A stretch of DNA of 64,000 nucleotides from Slackia equolifaciens (GCF_003725995.1 NZ_QIBX01000003.1:124001-188000), one strand, 5' to 3'. Counted from the stretch's first letter, positions 50,692 through 59,887 are shown. Numbers and translations: made by a program. The notes: a model not told the origin generated them from the letters alone.

Positions 50692-52611
50692 ATGAATAAG
50701 AAGCAGAAGCGTTGGCGCAACCGCATCATCGTTGCGCTTATCATCTTCGCAATCGTGATGGCGGCAACCGAGCTGTTGCCTCTTAGCATATGGCTCGGCA
50801 GCGAGAGAGGTGCCGTGTACCTCGAGTTCGCGCTCTTCCTCATCCCCTACCTCATCGCAGGCTACGACGTGTTGGCCAAGGCCGCACGCAACATCGCGCG
50901 CGGGCAGGCTTTTGACGAATGTTTCCTGATGAGCGTGGCCACCATCGGGGCGTTTGCGATGGTATTTTTCCCCGACACGGGCCCTCATATGGCCGAAGGC
51001 GCTGCCGTTATGCTGTTCTACCAGGTAGGAGAGCTGTTCCAGAGCTACGCTGTGGGAAAGAGCCGTAAATCCATCGCCGCGATGATGGATATCGCCCCCG
51101 ATTACGCCAACATAGAGCGAGACGGCGAGCTCGTACAGGTTGATCCCGATGAAGTCACTGTCGGCGACATCATCGTGGTCAAAGCCGGAGAACGGGTACC
51201 CATCGACGGCGTGGTGATAGAGGGGTCATCCCAGCTCGATACAGCTGCGCTCACCGGAGAGAGCATCCCTCGTCATGTGGATGCCGGCGCAACCGTCATC
51301 TCCGGCTGCGTGAACATGACCGGCCTGCTCAAAGTGCGCACTACGAAACCCTTTGGCGAATCCACCGTAAGCCGCATCCTGGAGCTTGTAGAAAACGCGA
51401 GCGAAAAGAAGGCACGAACCGAAAACTTCATCACTCGCTTCGCCCGCGTATACACGCCCGTCGTGACCATCGCGGCCTTGGCCCTTGCCGTTGTGCCGCC
51501 GCTGCTGGGCATGGGCGCCTGGAGCGACTGGATTCTGCGCGGTCTCACGTTCCTCGTGGTGAGTTGCCCGTGTGCGCTCGTCATCAGCGTTCCGCTCTCC
51601 TTCTTCGGAGGTATCGGAGGAGCGTCTCGCCTGGGCATTCTCGTCAAAGGCTCCAACTATCTCGAGCAGCTGGCCCACGTCGACACCGTTGTCTTCGACA
51701 AAACGGGTACGCTCACCTCGGGCACTTTCAACGTGGTGGCCGTGCATCCCGAAGCCGGCATCGACCCCGACTCCCTCCTTTCCTACGCCGCCCATGCAGA
51801 GGCCTACTCCGACCACCCTATCGCCGTATCTATCAAGCAGGCATACGCAGGAGAAATAGACCGATCTCGCATCAAGGACGTGCAGGAGGAATCCGGTCAC
51901 GGCGTGCGCGCCGTTGTGGACGAGAAGATCGTGCTCGTAGGAAACGACAAGCTCATGGCGGCGCACGAGAGCGCCTGGCACGAATGCGATCTGGTTGGCA
52001 CCATCCTCCATGTTTCGGTCGACAGGACTTACGCCGGCCACATCGTGATCGCCGACGTGGTGAAGGAGGACGCGGCGCAAACCATCGCCGAGCTGCATGC
52101 CGCCGGCGTCAAGTCGTGCATCATGCTCACCGGAGACCGCCGCGATGTGGCGGAGGCCGTGGCAACCGAGCTCGGACTGGACGAGGTGCATGCGCAGCTC
52201 TTGCCCGAAGACAAAGTGAACGCCGTCGAGCGACTGCTTGCCAACGAATCCGACGGCGCCAAGCTCGCCTTTGTCGGCGACGGCATCAACGACGCCCCGG
52301 TGCTCATGCGCGCCGATGTGGGCATAGCCATGGGGGCGATGGGCTCCGACGCCGCCATCGAAGCCGCAGATGTCGTGTTGATGGACGATAAGCCTTCCAA
52401 TATCGCCCGCGCCATGCGCATCGCGCGCAAAACCATGCGCATCGTATGGCAAAACATCGTGTTCGCCCTGGGGGTGAAGGTGCTGATTCTCGTGCTCGCC
52501 GCCGTAGGCATCGCCAACATGTGGCTCGCCGTGTTCGGAGACGTAGGCGTGGCCATTCTCGCGATCCTCAACGCAATGCGCTGCATGAGCGTCAAAAAGA
52601 TGAGCGAATAG
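50692..52611 (+). CDS. P1B-type Zn/Cd/Pb-efflux ATPase
   Basis: The 639-residue protein exports divalent heavy metals. It starts directly with the first membrane helices (RIIVALIIFAIVMAATELLPL), without a fused HMA domain. The metal-selectivity motif is CPC in VVSCPCALVISVPLSFFGG (about residue 291), and the phosphorylation site is DKTGTLTSGTF (about 336). Also present are the nucleotide domain SDHPIAVSI (HP locus), TGD in MLTGDRRDVAEAVA and the hinge GDGINDAPVLMRADVGIAMG (about 530). CPC followed by these helices fits the ZntA/CadA subgroup, not copper pumps. The inducer is probably Zn, Cd or Pb through the upstream ArsR protein. Confidence 0.95.
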   Translation: MNKKQKRWRNRIIVALIIFAIVMAATELLPLSIWLGSERGAVYLEFALFLIPYLIAGYDVLAKAARNIARGQAFDECFLMSVATIGAFAMVFFPDTGPHMAEGAAVMLFYQVGELFQSYAVGKSRKSIAAMMDIAPDYANIERDGELVQVDPDEVTVGDIIVVKAGERVPIDGVVIEGSSQLDTAALTGESIPRHVDAGATVISGCVNMTGLLKVRTTKPFGESTVSRILELVENASEKKARTENFITRFARVYTPVVTIAALALAVVPPLLGMGAWSDWILRGLTFLVVSCPCALVISVPLSFFGGIGGASRLGILVKGSNYLEQLAHVDTVVFDKTGTLTSGTFNVVAVHPEAGIDPDSLLSYAAHAEAYSDHPIAVSIKQAYAGEIDRSRIKDVQEESGHGVRAVVDEKIVLVGNDKLMAAHESAWHECDLVGTILHVSVDRTYAGHIVIADVVKEDAAQTIAELHAAGVKSCIMLTGDRRDVAEAVATELGLDEVHAQLLPEDKVNAVERLLANESDGAKLAFVGDGINDAPVLMRADVGIAMGAMGSDAAIEAADVVLMDDKPSNIARAMRIARKTMRIVWQNIVFALGVKVLILVLAAVGIANMWLAVFGDVGVAILAILNAMRCMSVKKMSE

Positions 52612-52615
52612 CCGG

Positions 52616-52655
52616 AAGGGGTGCGTCAGGCAAAACGCCGACGCACCCCTTTCTT
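52616..52655 (+). terminator. Terminator of the metal-efflux operon
   Basis: AAGGGGTGCGTC (52616-52627) pairs with GACGCACCCCTT (52640-52651), followed by a T-rich run. It lies just after the ATPase stop codon and faces the reverse-strand TPR gene. Confidence 0.92.
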
Positions 52656-52674
52656 GGAATCTCAAACGAATCGA

Positions 52675-55407
52675 TTACGGCTGCAGAGAGCGAATGGTGG
52701 GCAGCATGGCGTCATCGCGGATGCCGCGCAGCGCCGAGGACGCGAGCACCGTTCCCAAGGCGTCGTTGTTGGAATCAATGGCCTCCTCGGCTATCTTGAG
52801 AAGATGCTGCGCGTTGTCGTGCAGCGCGTCGTAAGGAATGCCCGCTTCGATCATCAGCTCACGCTCCTTGAGCGCAGAATGACGCTGCAGGCCCTTGACC
52901 CCCTCTACGAGCTCCGCGCACTCCTCTTCCGCCTGCGATGCCATCTGCGACCCGAGCGCGATGCAGCGACGATAGCAGGCAACGGCGAGCTCGAATCGGT
53001 CCATCTTCCAATATGCGAAGGCGAGCCAGTAGTACGCAAGACCCGCATCCTCGGGGTTCCAGGCCACTTCGAGCGCCTTGATGCACATGGCCGCCTCCGA
53101 GGCGAAATCGGCCTTGACGAAATAGGCCCGGGCGGCGCGCAGGTATGCGGTGGAGTATGCGGGCGCAAGCTCGATGCAGCGCTTCGCATGGACGAGCGCC
53201 TCATCCTGCCCCGCGATGGAACCCGATAGCACCTGGGCATAAAGGTCATGCACGAGATATGGCTCGTTCGCCAGGGGAAGCACCCGGCGCCCTCCCCTGT
53301 CCTCTGCGCAATACTTCTCATAGAGCACGCGCGTAGCATACGAGTCGAAATAGCGATAGCAGATGCGCGAGGTGTCGTTGAACGCCTTGCACGAGTCCAC
53401 CGCCGCCTGCAAGCTGTCCAGCACCTTGGACGCACCCACGTCATCGCCTTCGCGGGAAAGCGCATACGCCCTCGTCATGGGCGCCTTGAAGCCATAGGCG
53501 TCGAGGAAGGCCTCGCGCACCTCGAGCTCGCTTTGCGCATCGAGGTTCCCTCGCGCGAAATCGTCGAGGAGCATCTGGCACACGCGTCGCACCGTCAGGT
53601 TCTCGCTGCGGTCATGGATGGCCTTGATCGCCTCAACCGCCGCATCGTCTCCCTGGGCCATTGCCGCGACCGTCTCTTCCGCCAGCTTGCGCCTGTCGCG
53701 CTCTTCGAAGATATTGAGGTCGCAGCCGCGCTCCACGCCCAGCTCGCGCCTCGCGGCATCGTTCAAGGGCGCGGGGTCGTCGTATACCAGGGGCTCGCGG
53801 TTCAGCGCGAACTCGCCTTCGTAGAAGGTGAACAGGGGATCTATCCGACCAAGTTCAAAGCCCTCGCCCATCTCGTAACGAGCGCTCGCCGCGTTCAGGA
53901 TAGCGAACGGATCCGCGAAGGCGCGCTCTTCGTCGCGCGCGAACGCGTCCTCGACAAGCGCGCGGGTGAGCTCGACCGACAGAACGGGCGCAAAGCCCTC
54001 TTCCGGCTTTTGGCACGTGACCAGGACGCGAGCCACGCGCGACGACACATGCATCGCCGCCGCGGCGAGCAGGATGCAGACATGGGAGGCGTAACGCACG
54101 TACGATGCGTTGGAATCGGCGGGCGTCGTGCGTCTGAAATCCTGCGCCTGGGCATCCCACACGCTCTTGGGGAACGACGCCACCGGCGGCATGGAAACGT
54201 TCACGGCCAACGCATCGCCCGCCTCGTTGGTGCGGAAATCATAGCCGATGCGGTACGGAAGCCGCAGCGATTCGACCGCCTGGGCGAATTTCAGATGACG
54301 ACCCCATCTGCCCTTCACGCCCTCCGGCCTGCGCGGATCGGGCGCCTGCGTGCAGATGCGGTCGATCAACCAGGCATCGTACTGCGCGCATAAGGCCTCG
54401 TCCTCTTTGAGATTGCCCGCTCCGACATCTTGAAGGTAATCGGTCAAGAGCAGGAAGCGGTTGAGCGCGCCCTCCGCCCCAATGAGCGTTGCGCGCTGGC
54501 TTGCCGATGCCGCATGTGCGCGGAACAGGCCGTTTTCCACCACATCGAAGCCGTACCCGTAGGAGAAATCGATGTAATAGGTGTTCGCGTACGACAGCGT
54601 ACGAATCAGATGGACCGAAGGTTCCACCGGGTCGTCGTCCTCTTTGAACCTCACGGCAAAATCGGAAGCCGTTTTGCCCACCACGCCCTCTTCGCGCAGC
54701 AAGCGCACCAGGTACCGCTCCACTCCTCGCGCCGATTCGGGGCTTTCCTGCCAAGAATTCTCGGCCTCAAGCACCTCGCGATCGACGCCGGAGAAAAAGT
54801 CGCCCGACCCAAGGCGCATAAACACGTCGGCCAAATCGAACGCGCCGGACCCCGAAGCCGCCGGCGCAGTCGTTGAGTGGGCGATGACGGGCGGCAGATG
54901 CTTATAGAGCGAGAGGAAGCAGATGGACATGAACTCGTCATACGGCAGGTCATGCTTCATGAACGCGAAACTCACGCCCGAATCCTCCGCACGCTTGAGC
55001 GACAACCCAAAGGTCAGACGCATCTCGGCCACCGCTTCGCCCGTCTTGGAGAACTCCATGATAGGCGTCAGAGCGTCCTGCTCGGCGCCGACCTGAACCT
55101 GGATGCACCCCTGTGCACCTTGCGCCCCGGAATATGTTTGAATCAGCACCTGCGGCGTCATGGCGGGCGGCACGTCCAAAGGCTCGTCGCACGCGAAAGC
55201 GCGCCCGTACATATCGACATAGGCCACCACGCGCACGCGGTTGGAATGGGCGGGGTCGAATTCGGCGATATAGAACGAACCGCCAAGCGGCATCTTGATG
55301 CCCGACGAAACCATGCCGTACACGCGCCCCTCAGGCGCATACGGCACGTTTGTAAGCCGGGTCGATTTAGCGAAAAGTCCGAGTTTGACGGGATACGTAG
55401 AATCCAT
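52675..55407 (-). CDS. Large TPR-containing protein of unknown function (910 aa)
   Basis: Start at the ATG after AGGGGTGG (MDSTYPVKLGLFAKSTRL). Residues about 1-420 are not recognisable. They include beta-rich sequence (GGSFYIAEFDPAHSNRVRVVAYVDMYGRAF) and a CIQVQVGAEQDALTPIMEFSKTGEAVAEMRLTFG segment. The C-terminal half is helical, with TPR-like pairs such as ALVHAKRCIELAPAYSTAYLRAARAYFVKADFASEAAMCIKALEVAWNPEDAGLAYYWLAFAYWKMDRFELAVACYRRCIALGSQ. No signal peptide, transmembrane helix or catalytic motif was seen. It is monocistronic. The family seems restricted to relatives of this organism, but I cannot check that here. Confidence 0.85.
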   Translation of the reverse strand: MDSTYPVKLGLFAKSTRLTNVPYAPEGRVYGMVSSGIKMPLGGSFYIAEFDPAHSNRVRVVAYVDMYGRAFACDEPLDVPPAMTPQVLIQTYSGAQGAQGCIQVQVGAEQDALTPIMEFSKTGEAVAEMRLTFGLSLKRAEDSGVSFAFMKHDLPYDEFMSICFLSLYKHLPPVIAHSTTAPAASGSGAFDLADVFMRLGSGDFFSGVDREVLEAENSWQESPESARGVERYLVRLLREEGVVGKTASDFAVRFKEDDDPVEPSVHLIRTLSYANTYYIDFSYGYGFDVVENGLFRAHAASASQRATLIGAEGALNRFLLLTDYLQDVGAGNLKEDEALCAQYDAWLIDRICTQAPDPRRPEGVKGRWGRHLKFAQAVESLRLPYRIGYDFRTNEAGDALAVNVSMPPVASFPKSVWDAQAQDFRRTTPADSNASYVRYASHVCILLAAAAMHVSSRVARVLVTCQKPEEGFAPVLSVELTRALVEDAFARDEERAFADPFAILNAASARYEMGEGFELGRIDPLFTFYEGEFALNREPLVYDDPAPLNDAARRELGVERGCDLNIFEERDRRKLAEETVAAMAQGDDAAVEAIKAIHDRSENLTVRRVCQMLLDDFARGNLDAQSELEVREAFLDAYGFKAPMTRAYALSREGDDVGASKVLDSLQAAVDSCKAFNDTSRICYRYFDSYATRVLYEKYCAEDRGGRRVLPLANEPYLVHDLYAQVLSGSIAGQDEALVHAKRCIELAPAYSTAYLRAARAYFVKADFASEAAMCIKALEVAWNPEDAGLAYYWLAFAYWKMDRFELAVACYRRCIALGSQMASQAEEECAELVEGVKGLQRHSALKERELMIEAGIPYDALHDNAQHLLKIAEEAIDSNNDALGTVLASSALRGIRDDAMLPTIRSLQP

Positions 55408-55441
55408 GGGCCACCCCTGCGAAACGCTGATGTTTCGCACG

Positions 55442-55447
55442 ATTATA
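55442..55447 (-). promoter_or_regulatory. -10 element of the TPR gene
   Basis: A perfect TATAAT on the reverse strand (55447-55442) about 40 bases upstream of the ATG. A convincing -35 is not visible at 16-18 bases (TTGCGC lies at about 19). Confidence 0.5.
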
Positions 55448-55474
55448 CGTCAAAGGGGTGCGCAAGGCGCAAAG

Positions 55475-55669
55475 CTATGACGTTTTGCGCAAAGCGGGCC
55501 CGGAAGAATCCTGAATGGGGCCGGGATTTTTTGAATGCTCGTTGCCCACGACCACAAGAGGCTTGCTACCCAGGAGGTATTTCTGGAGAAACGCCGCCTC
55601 ATCAGGCGTGAGGATACGTCCCGAATCAGAAACGCGAACACGGCGAGGCAGGCCCGTCGAACCCTCCAT
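55475..55669 (-). CDS. Small hypothetical protein (64 aa)
   Basis: A 64-codon frame starting MEGSTGLPRRVRVSDSGRILTPDEAAFLQKYLLGSKPLVVVGNEHSKNPGPIQD at an ATG with AAGGGAG nine bases upstream. It has a hydrophilic, basic N-terminus and a short hydrophobic strand (PLVVVG). No family is recognised. It lies immediately upstream of the TPR gene in the same direction, with the TPR promoter in between. The ribosome binding site and amino acid composition argue for a real gene. Confidence 0.5.
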   Translation of the reverse strand: MEGSTGLPRRVRVSDSGRILTPDEAAFLQKYLLGSKPLVVVGNEHSKNPGPIQDSSGPALRKTS

Positions 55670-55966
55670 AGCGGCACACTCCCTTATCGTTGCGCGCATC
55701 CAGGCATCTTGAAACCATAGATGGCATGAGGACATTTAGCGATACAGCCCGATACGTTTGACCCGCAAAGCGCGAAAGCGCCGGGGTGGAAGAACAAAGA
55801 GCATGATATCGGTTGGAACCGCATCGAAATGCCGCAATGGCAGACAATCGCGTAGACGGCTCGATACGCCCCGAAGTCGGTAAAGGTCTGGTTAAAATCC
55901 CCGGTGAACGGCGAAAACGAATCAAGCAGGAGGGTCTACGCCTTAATGATATCGCCCGTGGGGCGA

Positions 55967-56869
55967 CTATGAGCGGCCTTCCTCGGAGGAAAAAGGTGCG
56001 AAGTCGATTGAGATGCACAGGTCGCTCCCCTCGACAGACGCATCGACCCGCGCGCCCATCGCCTCGCAGAGATGCGCAACGATGGCAAGACCCAACCCGC
56101 TCGCACCGCCAGCACGCGCCCCATCGGCACGATAGAAGCGAGCGAACATGCGATTGGTGTCGATCGAGGCGGGATCGGCGACCGGATTGCGAAATTCCAA
56201 ACGCCGCCCGCGCTGAACCACTTCCGGCGCTCCGCAGCCATAGCGCAACGCGTTAACCGTGAGGTTGGAGAACACGCGGCGAAGCGCTTCCTCGTTGCCC
56301 CGGACCGCAATATCCTCGTCATCGAAACAGATGCGCGGGCTCCAGCCGCGCTCCGCGAAATCGGGGTACGCCCCCGCGAGCGTCTCCGCCAGCAACGGAT
56401 ACGGTTGCACGGAAGAAAGCTCCAACGCATGCGTGGGATCGGCAGCCTTGGTGTATTCGAAAAGCTGGTCGACGAGCGCGCGCATCACGCTCAAGCGCTC
56501 TTCCGCCTCGGCCACATACCGCTCCCGTTTTCGAGGGTCCTGCTCGCGGGCATAGAGCTGCAGGTAGCCTTGAGCGCCGGCGAGCGGCGTTCGAATATCA
56601 TGCGAGAGCGATGCCAGATCCTGCTGGAAGGCGGACCGCCGCTCGTCCTCCGCTATGCAGCGGCACCGCTCCTCGTCAAGGTACGCATTGATGGCGCGGG
56701 CAACTCCGGTCACGCCATGCGTGGGATATTCCACCGTCACGCGCTGATTGCTCCCCCGTTCGCGCTTGCCAAGAAAGCTCGCGATGGAGCGCAGCTCGCG
56801 CTCATAGCTCACCACCACAAACGCAAGGACGAATGCCCCGAGCACGCACGCAACAACAAGAACTTCCAT
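55967..56869 (-). CDS. Short sensor histidine kinase with one membrane helix
   Basis: The 300-residue protein starts MEVLVVACVLGAFVLAFVVVSYEREL after AAGAAAGG, with one N-terminal membrane helix and no external sensor domain. A linker (LGKRERGSNQRVTVEYPTHGVTGVARAINAYLDEE) leads to the phosphorylated histidine H90 in SLSHDIRTPLAGAQGYL and the ATPase motifs NLTVNALRYG and GASGLGLAIVAHLCEAMGA. Kinases of this intramembrane or sensor-less type typically sense through a partner ABC transporter. The gene follows the two ABC-2 permease genes, and the matching response regulator lies 3 kb upstream. Confidence 0.9.
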   Translation of the reverse strand: MEVLVVACVLGAFVLAFVVVSYERELRSIASFLGKRERGSNQRVTVEYPTHGVTGVARAINAYLDEERCRCIAEDERRSAFQQDLASLSHDIRTPLAGAQGYLQLYAREQDPRKRERYVAEAEERLSVMRALVDQLFEYTKAADPTHALELSSVQPYPLLAETLAGAYPDFAERGWSPRICFDDEDIAVRGNEEALRRVFSNLTVNALRYGCGAPEVVQRGRRLEFRNPVADPASIDTNRMFARFYRADGARAGGASGLGLAIVAHLCEAMGARVDASVEGSDLCISIDFAPFSSEEGRS

Positions 56870-56961
56870 CGCGCAACCTTTCTTAAGCCTCATTCGTCCG
56901 GCATGGAGCCTGGGGGCGCGATGCGCCTACGTCCATAAGCCATTTCGATATGTCGGCAGCC

Positions 56962-57789
56962 CTATCCGAGGCTCCTTCGCCCCATGATACCCACACTCGC
57001 CGCAATAGCCGCCACAATCGTTATGACAACGGGCGCAAGCGCCTCGGGCGATTGGACAGACCCCAATCCCAACTGCGAAATGATGACGGCCAGGTATCCG
57101 TCGAACAGCTGCCTCACCTCTTCAGGGTGCCCCGATATCAGGCCCAGCGCCGTATACAGGAGGTTCTCCACCGCTGCGCCTCCCAGCAAAAATCCCGTAA
57201 CGGCGCTCGCCGCCAAGCTGCGCGTGAGCAGCGCCACGCCCACCGCCAGCAAAGAATACGCGAAGGTCAAGGCCGCAACCTGTGCGCACCACGCCAAAAA
57301 CGAAGCCGGGTTTGGCACGGCGAGCGCCACGCCCGTGGCCACCGCAGACGCCGCGGTTGCCGCAGCGCCCACAGCCACATACGCCACGCAAACGCACCCC
57401 GCCGTTGCCGCAGCCGATACGGCATAGGAAAGTCTGGCGTGAGACGAGCGGATGAGATTCTTGACGCTCCCGCTGCGAAGGTCGCTTGCGAAGAACACGC
57501 CGCAGAACACCGCGACGAACATGGCGATCATGCTGCCGCGAACGAACATGGCCCCGCACAGCTGATCGAGCTGCGCCCCGCCCACGCCGGGCGTTGTGAC
57601 GCTGAGCGTGAGGGCCATCTCGCTGCTCGTTTGCGTCGTGGCGAGCATGAGGGAGCTATCGGCCCCGATCAGTTTAACAAGGCCAAGAGCGATGGGTATG
57701 AACGCGGTGTAAATGCCCAGGAATACCCACGTCATGCGAGTTTTCACCAGCCGGTACAGCGTTGAAGCCATCATGGATGTAATCATCAT
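56962..57789 (-). CDS. ABC-2 type permease, second subunit
   Basis: The 275-residue protein starts MMITSMMASTLYRLVKTRMTWVFLGIYTAF after GGGAGG. It has six predicted membrane helices, among them IAMFVAVFCGVFFASDL, LSYAVSAAATAGCVCVAYVAVGAAATAASAVATGVAL and APVVITIVAAIAASVGIMG. The FASDLRSGSVKNLIRSSHARLSYAVSA loop is typical of BcrB/LanE-G-like permeases. It pairs with the adjacent permease and the ATPase. The starting ATG lies 13 bases after the stop of the upstream permease gene. Confidence 0.88.
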   Translation of the reverse strand: MMITSMMASTLYRLVKTRMTWVFLGIYTAFIPIALGLVKLIGADSSLMLATTQTSSEMALTLSVTTPGVGGAQLDQLCGAMFVRGSMIAMFVAVFCGVFFASDLRSGSVKNLIRSSHARLSYAVSAAATAGCVCVAYVAVGAAATAASAVATGVALAVPNPASFLAWCAQVAALTFAYSLLAVGVALLTRSLAASAVTGFLLGGAAVENLLYTALGLISGHPEEVRQLFDGYLAVIISQLGLGSVQSPEALAPVVITIVAAIAASVGIMGRRSLG

Positions 57790-57802
57790 CTCTCTCGCCT
57801 CC

Positions 57803-58588
57803 CTACCCCAAGTTCTTGCGGCGCATGACAAGGGCGCACGCCGCGCCAGCGACGGCAATCGTGGCTCCCGCCTGGACATACGTCATAGGATCGGCAAGAA
57901 CGCCCTGCCCGAGCATCGCCATATCGACCGCCAGATAGCCGTCAAGGCAATCGCGCAAGAAAACGGGCAGGCCGGGGATATTGGCAAGCACGATGCGAAA
58001 CGCGGACTCAATCGCGCCGCCGCCAATAAATATGGCCCCCATCACGCCCACAACCTCGCTCTTCGTGAGGGCGGTCAACGCCGCCACCGTGGACGCGTAT
58101 GCCGATACGCAGAGCGCCACCTGGGCAAACCAAGCAAAAGCATCCTGGAACGTGGGCGCAGCGGGGATGTAGCCCTGCACCCGGAGAGCACCTTCGACCA
58201 CCATCATTCCCACAGCCGTCGTAACGGCCGAAAGCGCAATGCAGCACGCGACGACAGACGCCGCGTAACCGACCCTTCCGCCGCGGGCCTGAACGAGGTT
58301 TTTCATGAACCCGGATTTGAAATCTTCCGACACAAGCTCCGCCACGGCGATGCCCACCCACATGGCAAGAATCGAGCCCGAGACAAACGACACGCCGTAC
58401 AGCTGGAGCGAAGAAAGCGGCTCGCTAGGCACCTCCACAAAGCCAGTGGCCGCAAAGGCTGGCCAAACGCTATAGAGCCAGAGGGCGAACGGAGTGGCGG
58501 CGGCGACCAGTACGTATGCCACACCGAAGATAATGAAGAAAGGCGATTTCGCAATGCGGAAAAGCTGCGATCTGAAAAGCGAGAACAC
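57803..58588 (-). CDS. ABC-2 type permease, first subunit
   Basis: The 261-residue protein begins MFSLFRSQLFRIAKSPFFIIFGVAYVLVAAATPFALWLYSVWPAF. It has six hydrophobic segments and the conserved loop SEDFKSGFMKNLVQARGGRVGYAASV, which is shared in kind with the next gene product. The two subunits are clearly related (EDFKSGFMKNLVQ versus SDLRSGSVKNLIR), a duplicated pair as in lantibiotic immunity LanE/LanG. It begins two bases after the ATPase gene ends. Confidence 0.88.
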   Translation of the reverse strand: MFSLFRSQLFRIAKSPFFIIFGVAYVLVAAATPFALWLYSVWPAFAATGFVEVPSEPLSSLQLYGVSFVSGSILAMWVGIAVAELVSEDFKSGFMKNLVQARGGRVGYAASVVACCIALSAVTTAVGMMVVEGALRVQGYIPAAPTFQDAFAWFAQVALCVSAYASTVAALTALTKSEVVGVMGAIFIGGGAIESAFRIVLANIPGLPVFLRDCLDGYLAVDMAMLGQGVLADPMTYVQAGATIAVAGAACALVMRRKNLG

Positions 58589-58590
58589 AG

Positions 58591-59538
58591 CTATCGCCCC
58601 CTTTCGCTGCGCCCCGATTGCGGCATGGCGTCGGTAGGTTCTGAGCCCATCAGCTCAACGAACAGCTCCTCGATATCGCGCTCATGCATAAAGAGCTCGC
58701 TTACGGGGATGCCAGCGCGGGCGAGCACCTGTCCCGCGTCCTGCGGCGTGAGACCGCCCTGCGCCCGAATCGCATCGTCCTCCATGACGGAAAACGCAAT
58801 CTGCGGGAAGGCGTCCTGCAGGCGCGCGAGCGCAACCTGCGGCGTAGCGCAGCGGATGCACAGGTAGTCGGCGCATTCACGATCGACCTCTTCGGCGCTC
58901 ATCTCGCGCACGAGACGACCGTCCCGGATCACGCCGTAGCGGGTCACCATGCGCTCGAGCTGATCGAGCACGTGCGAGCTGATGAACACCGTGATGCCGC
59001 GCATCTTAGCGAGCCCGACGACCGTAGTGCGCACCTCGCGCACACCCTGAGGGTCAAGCCCATTGAACGGCTCGTCGAGCAGCAGCAAGTCGGGCGAGCC
59101 CACGAGCGCAAGCGCCAGACCCAGGCGCTGCTTCATGCCCAATGAATATGATTTGGCGCGCTTCTTTGCAACGCCGCCTAGGCCTACCACCTCGAGCGCC
59201 TCGAACGAGGCCTGCTTCGCATCGGGCACGCCCAGAGCGAGCGCGCGGCACATCACGTTATCGAGCCCTGAAAGTCCAAGATGAATTCCGGGGTTTTCTA
59301 TCAGGGCCCCCATGCGGCGGCTCGTAGCGCCCGGAGCCTGCGGCTCTCCCAGAAGCTCGATCGTGCCCGTAGTAGGAAGCACCAGTCCCGCCATCATCTT
59401 CATGGCGGTTGATTTGCCGGCGCCGTTGCGTCCCACGAACCCATAGATCTCACCGCGCTGGACGGTCAGATTGAGCGCGTCCACAGCGCGCTTCGCTCCG
59501 TAGGTCTTGGTAAGCCCCACGGTCTTGATGGCCTCCAT
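58591..59538 (-). CDS. ABC transporter ATP-binding protein, bacitracin/lantibiotic-immunity type
   Basis: The 315-residue protein starts MEAIKTVGLTKTYGAKRAVDALNLTVQRGEIYGFVGRNGAGKSTAMKMMAG (Walker A) after TTGGAGGA. It has the signature YSLGMKQRLGLALALVGSPDLLLLDEPFNGLDPQG (signature motif plus Walker B), H-loop FISSHVLDQLERM, and a C-terminal region of about 100 residues used for regulation in BcrA-like proteins. Two permease genes follow. Together with the flanking response regulator and kinase it fits a peptide-antibiotic sensing and export module, though the exported compound is unknown. Confidence 0.93.
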   Translation of the reverse strand: MEAIKTVGLTKTYGAKRAVDALNLTVQRGEIYGFVGRNGAGKSTAMKMMAGLVLPTTGTIELLGEPQAPGATSRRMGALIENPGIHLGLSGLDNVMCRALALGVPDAKQASFEALEVVGLGGVAKKRAKSYSLGMKQRLGLALALVGSPDLLLLDEPFNGLDPQGVREVRTTVVGLAKMRGITVFISSHVLDQLERMVTRYGVIRDGRLVREMSAEEVDRECADYLCIRCATPQVALARLQDAFPQIAFSVMEDDAIRAQGGLTPQDAGQVLARAGIPVSELFMHERDIEELFVELMGSEPTDAMPQSGRSERGR

Positions 59539-59737
59539 CGAATCCTCCAATCTCGCATCGCGCCTGCCTGCAAAGCTCTTCGGCACCACAATCGCCTCTG
59601 CCCCGCCTCATTGCATGCGCATTCCGTATCCGATGGTTGCAAGACTACGCGGCGAAATTCGAGAAACCTTCCGCCAAAGTTTAAGAAAGTTACAAGATGC
59701 ACCTGCTGATATTGAGAGGGCCCCGTTTGGCATCCAG

Positions 59738-59887
59738 GCGGCGGGAGTCCAAGCGGGAGGGCCGGAAAATCACTCTGCGGCTCAAAGCCATTCTAAAATT
59801 GACCGCAGGAGCGATGCGCATAGCTCGCGCAGCGAGCGGTAGCATCGCGGGTGATTTGGAGCGCCCTCCCGCTTGGACTCCCGCCGC
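59738..59887. repeat. 150-nt structured inverted repeat with cloverleaf-like interior
   Basis: A perfect 25-bp pair of arms (59738-59762 and 59863-59887) encloses a 100-base interior. Inside, ATCAC (59769-59773) pairs with GTGAT (59851-59855) and CTGCGG (59774-59779) pairs with CCGCAG (59803-59808). A further hairpin has GCGATGC/GCATCGC outside and GCTCGC/GCGAGC inside (about 59812-59848). All helices are compatible at once, so the RNA would be a branched fold. It lies about 20 bases after the response regulator stop codon and about 200 bases before the ATPase gene. Confidence 0.88.

Noticed and set aside
53248-54393. 381-codon open frame opposite the TPR gene
   Set aside because: The frame has no ribosome binding site, is Arg/His-rich and mirrors the codon positions of the TPR gene.
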